This document shows, piece by piece, positions 14,533 to 19,613 of a DNA stretch of 19,613 nt; position 1 is the stretch's first letter, and each line of letters starts with the position of its first letter. Position numbers and translations under genes: made by a program. A model generated the notes under the pieces. The model ran no database searches, had not been told where the DNA came from, and saw only the letters and a program-made list of their open reading frames with translations. The DNA lies in contig CACYEW010000213.1 of assembly GCA_902773455.1 (NCBI GenBank), positions 1-19,613 on the forward strand. Direction: 5' to 3'. This DNA comes from an uncultured Ruminococcus sp. (lineage in GTDB: Bacteria > Bacillota > Clostridia > Oscillospirales > CAG-272).

Positions 14533-16378
14533 CAGAGGTACCGTTTTCGAGAACTCGTTCAAGCAGCTGATGAGAAAAAATCCCGAATGTCAGGTGCTTC
14601 TCATATCGAGATGGAACGAGTGGGTGGCTCAGAACTTCACCGCTGAACATCCTACCGACACCGGCTTCGTCGATCAGTTCAACCCCGAATTTTCCCGCGA
14701 TATAGAACCGATGAAGGGCGGATTTACCGATAACTACTTCTATCAGATGTGCTCGATAATCCGCCGCTTCAAGGGCGTTTTACCGGCGGACGGCGCGTCC
14801 GGTGCAAAAACGCTGAAAGAAACGGATGAAGACGTTTTCGAAAAGTGGGAAAACGTGTATCCCGTATATACCGATTTCAAAGGCGATACGGCGCGCAGGG
14901 ATCACTCCGACACAACGGGAAAAATACGCTACGTCAACGATACGGGCAGAAACGATATCGTCGAGTCGCGTATCGCGTCCGACGGCTCTTACGTGTATTT
15001 CTACGCGCGTACCGCGGAAAACATAACGCCTTACGAAACGTCCCCGAACCGTATGCTTCTGTTCATAGACGCCGACAACGATAAAGCCACCGGTTTTGAA
15101 GGGTACGATTATCTTATAAACTACGAGGTGATATCCGACTCGGTAACCGCGCTCTGCGCCTATAAAGACGGCGTCTGGCAGGAGACCGGCTGCGTTTCGT
15201 ACGCCGTGAAAAACGACCGTATGACGGTAACGGTGCCGAGATCGCTTATCGGACTCACCGGCGAAGATGTAAAGATCGGTTTTCACTGGATAGACAACGT
15301 TACGAATATATACAGTCTCGAATCGTGGTTCACGACGGGCGACAGCGCTCCCGAACGCCGCAATAACTACGCCGCGGATATCGCCGTCGCCTACACCGGC
15401 AAAAAGGAAACGGTCCTTGCCGCGCGTGAAACGGGAAAAATAACCGGTATGCGCGCGCTCACGCTTCCGGAAGAGGCGCTTGCCGAAATGAAAAAAGGTC
15501 TGCTTCTGTCTATGTATACTCTGCCGCCGGATTATCCGGCGCAGCCCGATTTCAGGCTTATCGACTCGCTTCTCGCATACAGCGGTGAAACAGGCGGCGT
15601 GACGGCTGACGCTCTGCCCGCGAATGGAAACGTCGGGGCGGTATACGAGGGTTACGTGAACGTCAAAGAAGACGGAAAATACGATTTCAGGATAAGCTAT
15701 AACTGCGGAGCGAAGCTCTTTATAGACGGCCGTCTCGTCGCCGACGGCTCGTACGATCCTTCCGCAAAGGAACGGAAAACGGCGGCGAACGGAAGCCTGA
15801 TACTCGAAAAAGGTCTGCATTCCGTACGCGTCGAATATGCGGAATGCAGAGGCGAAAAGCCCGCCGTTTCGCTTGAAGGCGACTGGGATCTCTGTTATTC
15901 GACGTACGGCGTAGAGCTGCGGGAATTCCCGTCGTGGACGGTGGATTTTGCAAAGATGAAGGATCAGATCGCTTACAGCGAGGAGGGAGCTCCCGCCGGT
16001 ATTTACGATCCTTACATTTATCTTAAATACGGCTACACGGCGTATCTCGGCAGCGCAGATCTGTCGAAGTATTCGCGGGTCGAGATAACGTACTGCTGCG
16101 ACGGTTCGGATATAACGAGAGAACGCTTCGAAGCTTCCCCGTCTCTTGCGATAGGACTCAAAAGCGCCGATTCGTCTTACGGATACGATCGCACGGTCGA
16201 TCCCGATAACGATATAGCGCATACGGATATGGTGTTTTCGAACCGCTCGTGGGCGACGGGCGCAAGAGACGCCGTCGTCGATCTCAGCGCCGTGGATTAT
16301 TCGGGAGACGTCTGGCTTGCGGTACACAATCCTCCCGGCACGTTCATAGCGATTCTTGAGATAAGATTTTATTCTTGA
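14528..16378 (+). CDS. C-terminal part of the disrupted hydrolase: barrel end, CBM9-like, PA14 and a C-terminal beta domain
   Basis: 616 codons from the first ATG after the break; this ATG is probably not a natural start and no ribosome site precedes it. Domains, numbered for the joined 977-residue protein: the end of the glycoside hydrolase barrel with ISRWNEWVAQ (about 362-385); a CBM9-like/DOMON-like beta-sandwich (about 475-650) with NRMLLFIDADNDKATGFEGY; a PA14-like domain (about 682-811) with YEGYVNVKEDGKYDFRIS and KLFIDGRLVADG; and an unassigned C-terminal beta-rich domain (about 812-977). This architecture suits a surface enzyme binding and cutting an extracellular polysaccharide. It ends 84 nt before a strong terminator. 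Domain calls rest on motif recognition; the CBM9-like and PA14 calls are the surest. Confidence 0.8.
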   Translation: MGRGTVFENSFKQLMRKNPECQVLLISRWNEWVAQNFTAEHPTDTGFVDQFNPEFSRDIEPMKGGFTDNYFYQMCSIIRRFKGVLPADGASGAKTLKETDEDVFEKWENVYPVYTDFKGDTARRDHSDTTGKIRYVNDTGRNDIVESRIASDGSYVYFYARTAENITPYETSPNRMLLFIDADNDKATGFEGYDYLINYEVISDSVTALCAYKDGVWQETGCVSYAVKNDRMTVTVPRSLIGLTGEDVKIGFHWIDNVTNIYSLESWFTTGDSAPERRNNYAADIAVAYTGKKETVLAARETGKITGMRALTLPEEALAEMKKGLLLSMYTLPPDYPAQPDFRLIDSLLAYSGETGGVTADALPANGNVGAVYEGYVNVKEDGKYDFRISYNCGAKLFIDGRLVADGSYDPSAKERKTAANGSLILEKGLHSVRVEYAECRGEKPAVSLEGDWDLCYSTYGVELREFPSWTVDFAKMKDQIAYSEEGAPAGIYDPYIYLKYGYTAYLGSADLSKYSRVEITYCCDGSDITRERFEASPSLAIGLKSADSSYGYDRTVDPDNDIAHTDMVFSNRSWATGARDAVVDLSAVDYSGDVWLAVHNPPGTFIAILEIRFYS

Positions 16379-16462
16379 CGGTAAAAAAACCGAGATCAGT
16401 GAACAAAGCGAACGCCTTTATTTGCGATCGGCCCGCCGTCTTCACTGCGCCGGCTGAATATG

Positions 16463-16507
16463 AAAAGCAGACTGAGTATTCATTTCAGTCTGCTTTTTGC
16501 TTTTTAT
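16463..16507. terminator. bidirectional intrinsic terminator between convergent genes
   Basis: A perfect 13-bp stem (AAAAGCAGACTGA / TCAGTCTGCTTTT, loop of 9) is followed on the plus strand by further T runs to about 16507. On the minus strand its own arm ends in TTTT. It can therefore stop both the plus-strand hydrolase transcript and the minus-strand RNase J transcript. The rest of the 173-nt gap holds nothing I recognise. Confidence 0.9.
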
Positions 16508-16551
16508 CGCGCGTTTGCTCATCACGCAGACGCAGCCGTTTTTCAAATGAT

Positions 16552-17898
16552 TTATGTGCCGGACAAAAGAACTCCGAGATCGCGTTCTTCGAGTATCTCG
16601 ATAACGTAATCGGCTTCGACTTCGGCGATCAGACCGTAGTCGGCGTTATAGTACCATACGGGCTGTACCGCAAGCACGTTGAAGCTTTCGGCAAGAAACG
16701 AAACCGCGTTGAGACCGAAAGAATCCATAAGCAGTACCGCGGACGGTTTAGACGCGTCGCCTGTCGACGTTTTCGAGGCGGTTCTGAAATATTTGTTCAC
16801 GTAATCCCATATACGCGCCGTCTGGTCCTTGCTCTTACCGTAAGGCGTCTGCTCGACGAACCTTGCGCGCAGAAACGGTGCGTCTTCATACATTTCCCCC
16901 GTTCCGACGCCTGAATAAACGTTCATATCCGTATCGTCGACGGCGACGTATTTTATTTTGTAATCGGATAACGGATGAGGTGCGGCGGACGGGAACTTTT
17001 CGCTTATGCAGTCCATTATCGCCTTGTATCCGAAATACGCGCCGAGCTCGGTCCAGTGGCTGTCGAGCTTGTAGTAAAGCTTGCCTTTGTCTTTATTCGA
17101 CACGAGTATATCGGTAAGATCGATGAACGTCACTCCGTCCACGTCCGACAGCGCTGCCGCCGTCTGCTTTAATCTTGCAGATCTGTTTTCGATATGCGAA
17201 CGCATACTTTCCGTCAGCTCTTCGTCGTAGACGGAGAGAGGGCACGGAGCTATTGCGTAAATGATCCCGGTATTTTTGCCGGAGGCTTTGCGGGCGTTTG
17301 AAACGCGGCTCTTCGCGAGCTTTTTCATCGCGGCGAGCTCTTTTTCGGTAAAGGCGTTGGCGCCGTAAAGATCGGCTAAAACTTTCTTTTCAAACACACG
17401 CGAGCCGTACGAAACGGTCAGACCGGAATCTTTCGTTCCGCCGTCTCCCTGAGCGGTCACGGTCACGCCGGCGCTTTCGGCGCAGCCCTCCATTTTCGCT
17501 TTTACGGTGATCACGGTTTCTTCATCGGTTTTGACCTGCGCGGCAAAGCAGAAATTATCGCCGTCCGGCGTTACGGTAAACGACTGCTCGCCGTTATATA
17601 CGTTTATCACGCAGTCTTTTTCGCATTTGCCGTAGACCATCACGGTCGTCGCGTTCAGCAGTACGCTGCCGTTTACGACCGGGTCGGCGGATGAGACGGC
17701 CGGTATCTCCGATGACGTATCGGCGGATTCTTCCGCCGTATGCTCCGTTACGGGCTCCGTAACGGGCGAAGTCGGTAAAGTGTCTGCAGCTGCGGCTTCG
17801 GTTTTCGCCTGCGTATCCGCCGGCTTCTGCGTAAAGCAGGAGAAGAGAAGCGGTATAAGGAGCAGAAGCGCCGTTATTGCAAAGACGCGTTTTTTCAT
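16552..17898 (-). CDS. DHHW/AlgX-J-like SGNH-fold lipoprotein
   Basis: A 448-residue exported lipoprotein. The signal peptide ends PLLFSC (C21). A Thr/Glu/Pro-rich linker runs to about 72, an Ig-like beta domain covers about 75-150, and an SGNH-hydrolase-like domain runs from about 160 to the end. In that domain YKLDSHWTELGA (D279, H281) and LLMDSFGLN (S393) match the Asp-His and Ser motifs of AlgJ/AlgX and DHHW proteins. Relatives O-acetylate or de-acetylate extracellular polysaccharide, so a wall or capsule modification role is likely but unproven. The frame stays open upstream to 18273, but that part is antisense-like sequence inside RNase J. The true start is the ATG at 17898, which overlaps the RNase J stop as ATGA, implying coupled translation. 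No separate promoter is visible. Confidence 0.82.
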   Translation of the reverse strand: MKKRVFAITALLLLIPLLFSCFTQKPADTQAKTEAAAADTLPTSPVTEPVTEHTAEESADTSSEIPAVSSADPVVNGSVLLNATTVMVYGKCEKDCVINVYNGEQSFTVTPDGDNFCFAAQVKTDEETVITVKAKMEGCAESAGVTVTAQGDGGTKDSGLTVSYGSRVFEKKVLADLYGANAFTEKELAAMKKLAKSRVSNARKASGKNTGIIYAIAPCPLSVYDEELTESMRSHIENRSARLKQTAAALSDVDGVTFIDLTDILVSNKDKGKLYYKLDSHWTELGAYFGYKAIMDCISEKFPSAAPHPLSDYKIKYVAVDDTDMNVYSGVGTGEMYEDAPFLRARFVEQTPYGKSKDQTARIWDYVNKYFRTASKTSTGDASKPSAVLLMDSFGLNAVSFLAESFNVLAVQPVWYYNADYGLIAEVEADYVIEILEERDLGVLLSGT

Positions 17899-19586
17899 AT
17901 TTCCAAAAGTACGGGCAAGACCATCGGCCTGCGCTTCGTTTTCTGATAGATGTATTTGCTTACCTCGTCTTTGATCTTGCCTTTTATGAAGGTGAAATCG
18001 TCTTCGTAACGGTCGAAGCAGTCTTCGATCACCTTCGCGGTGATCTCGCGCAGCTCGTCCATCATCTCTTCGCCTTCGCGCACGTAGATGAAGCCGCGGG
18101 AAACTATCTCCGGGCCGGACATAAGAAGACCCTCCGACGGAGAAACCGCCGCCGTAACGACGATGATACCGTCTTTTGAAAGGTGACGTCTGTCGCGCAG
18201 CACTATGCTGCCCACGTCGCCCACGCCGTAACCGTCGATCAGTATTTTGCCGGACGGCACCGTGCCGCCCCATCTCGCTCCGTCGGCGTCGATCTCAAGC
18301 ACTTTGCCGATCTCCGATATGAATATACGGTCGGGCGATTCGCCCATATCCATAGCGAGCTTTTTATGCGTTGCGAGATGCTTGTATTCGCCGTGTATCG
18401 GCATGAAATATTTGGGTCTCGTAAGAGCGTGCATCGTTTTGAGCTCCTCCTGGCAGGCGTGACCGGAGACGTGCACGTCGGAGACGACCGCGTCGTATAT
18501 GACGTTGACGCCCTTTCTGAAAAGCTCGTTTATGATGTTGTTTACGAGTTTTTCATTTCCGGGTATCGCGTTCGCGCTTATGACCACGACGTCGTTATCG
18601 GAGAGCTCTATCTTGCTGTGATCTGAGAACGCCATTCTGTATAAGCTCGACATCGGCTCGCCCTGGCTGCCCGTGCATACTATGACGAGCTGCTCGGGAT
18701 TGTATTTTTTGATATCGTTGATATCTATTATCGTATTTTCCGCAGTGCGCATATAACCGAGCTCGAGCGCGACGTTGACGATATTCACCATGCTCCTGCC
18801 GTTTATAATGACTTTGCGCCCGTATTTTTCGGCAGCGTAGATTATCTGCTGAACCCTGTGAACGTTAGATGAAAACGTGGCGATCGATATTCTTTTATCC
18901 GTGTTTTTCGCAAAGATCTGGTCGAGCGAGGCGCCGACCGTACGCTCCGACGGCGTGTAACCCGGACGTTCGACGTTGGTCGATTCGCACATCAGAAGCA
19001 GAACTCCCTCGTCGCCGTATTCGCCGAGCCTCGTCAGGTCGATCATTTTGCTCTCAATAGGCGTCAGATCTATCTTGAAATCACCGGAATGTATTATCGT
19101 ACCGAGCGGCGTTTTTATCGCAAGACAAACCGCGTCGGCTATCGAGTGGTTTACGTTGATGAATTCTATCTCAAAGCATCCGAGCTGTATCGTATCGCCT
19201 GCGTGGACGACGTTCAAAGACGGCTTCGTTTCGTAAGTATGCTCTTCGAGCTTGACTTCGAGGATGCCGAGCGTGAGCGGAGTGCCGTATACGGGCGGCG
19301 AGATCTGCTGGAGCACGTACGGCAGAGCGCCGATATGGTCCTCGTGACCGTGGGTAAGAACGATACCTCTTATTTTTTCTTCGTTCTGTATAAGATACGT
19401 GATATCCGGTATCACCATATCTATCCCGAGCATATCGTCGTCGGGAAAACCGAGACCGCAGTCGACGACGATAATATCGTCGCCGTATTCTATAACGGCG
19501 AGATTTTTACCTATTTCGTACAAGCCGCCGAGCATGGATATTCTTAATTTGCCTTGCGGCTTTGCGGCTTTCTTTTTTTTCGGCAT
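17895..19586 (-). CDS. rnj: ribonuclease J
   Basis: Metallo-beta-lactamase/beta-CASP nuclease with 5'-3' exonuclease and endonuclease activity in mRNA decay and rRNA maturation, cytoplasmic. The 563-residue length is normal. Visible are the zinc motif THGHEDHIGALPY (H79, H81, D83, H84), VNVNHSIADAV, HSGDFKIDLTP, the beta-CASP region with ATFSSNVHRVQQII and CTGSQGEPMS, the VSDVHVSGHA motif and MPIHGEYKHL, followed by the C-terminal dimerisation domain. AAAGGAA lies about 7 nt before the ATG, and a basic N-terminus (MPKKKKAAKP) precedes the enzyme core. Its stop overlaps the start of the lipoprotein gene downstream. The promoter lies beyond the right edge or in the last bases, where none is recognisable. 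Confidence 0.97.
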   Translation of the reverse strand: MPKKKKAAKPQGKLRISMLGGLYEIGKNLAVIEYGDDIIVVDCGLGFPDDDMLGIDMVIPDITYLIQNEEKIRGIVLTHGHEDHIGALPYVLQQISPPVYGTPLTLGILEVKLEEHTYETKPSLNVVHAGDTIQLGCFEIEFINVNHSIADAVCLAIKTPLGTIIHSGDFKIDLTPIESKMIDLTRLGEYGDEGVLLLMCESTNVERPGYTPSERTVGASLDQIFAKNTDKRISIATFSSNVHRVQQIIYAAEKYGRKVIINGRSMVNIVNVALELGYMRTAENTIIDINDIKKYNPEQLVIVCTGSQGEPMSSLYRMAFSDHSKIELSDNDVVVISANAIPGNEKLVNNIINELFRKGVNVIYDAVVSDVHVSGHACQEELKTMHALTRPKYFMPIHGEYKHLATHKKLAMDMGESPDRIFISEIGKVLEIDADGARWGGTVPSGKILIDGYGVGDVGSIVLRDRRHLSKDGIIVVTAAVSPSEGLLMSGPEIVSRGFIYVREGEEMMDELREITAKVIEDCFDRYEDDFTFIKGKIKDEVSKYIYQKTKRRPMVLPVLLEI

Positions 19587-19613
19587 ATTGTATTTCCTTT
19601 CCCGCGCGGCAAA

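Noticed and set aside
17899..18273. Upstream extension of the DHHW/AlgX-like gene
   Set aside because: This stretch lies within RNase J in another frame and its translation is Arg-rich and motif-free. The internal ATG at 17898 precedes a clean lipoprotein signal peptide.

Overview
The window looks like a chromosomal segment of an uncultured, low-to-mid GC anaerobic Firmicute, probably a gut or rumen Clostridia lineage. This is inferred from RNase J, RsbU/RsbV/RsbW-type regulators, strong AGGAGG ribosome sites, near-consensus sigma-A promoters and several lipoproteins with acidic Thr/Glu-rich linkers. No marker gene fixes the taxon. Coding density is high and no stretch over 300 bases lacks a gene. 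I saw no tRNA, rRNA, CRISPR array, transposase or phage gene.

Layout, left to right. (1) 1-5045, minus strand: a 2-oxo acid dehydrogenase operon transcribed E2 - E3 - E1, with E1 alpha and beta fused into one protein that runs off the left edge. It has a near-perfect TTGACA-N17-TATGAT promoter. (2) 5133-13290, minus strand: a nine-gene operon from a promoter at 13262-13290 to an intrinsic terminator at 5133-5159. In transcription order: STAS protein, YdcF-like lipoprotein, membrane-bound PP2C (RsbU/SpoIIE type) phosphatase, a STAS + aminoglycoside-phosphotransferase-like kinase + RsbW-like ATPase triple fusion, a degenerate ATPase-like protein, a second STAS protein, a PHP phosphoesterase, a second YdcF-like lipoprotein and a VanX-type D-Ala-D-Ala dipeptidase. 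(3) 13335-16507, plus strand: a divergent promoter and a large secreted glycoside-hydrolase-like lipoprotein whose frame is broken by what look like two compensating homopolymer indels. A bidirectional terminator follows. (4) 16552-19613, minus strand: RNase J, translationally coupled by an ATGA overlap to a DHHW/AlgX-like SGNH lipoprotein.

The most interesting part is region 2. It has the parts of a partner-switching circuit: a phosphatase that senses at the membrane, phosphorylatable STAS antagonists and a kinase-type ATPase. No sigma factor is present, and a small-molecule-kinase-like domain sits between the antagonist and kinase modules of one polypeptide. Its downstream genes point to the cell envelope. 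The operon also carries signs of internal duplication: two STAS genes, two YdcF lipoproteins, and an 18-codon relic matching the C-terminus of the degenerate ATPase gene, lying between the upstream STAS and YdcF genes. The relic's stop codon directly abuts the next start codon and may now work as a coupling leader.
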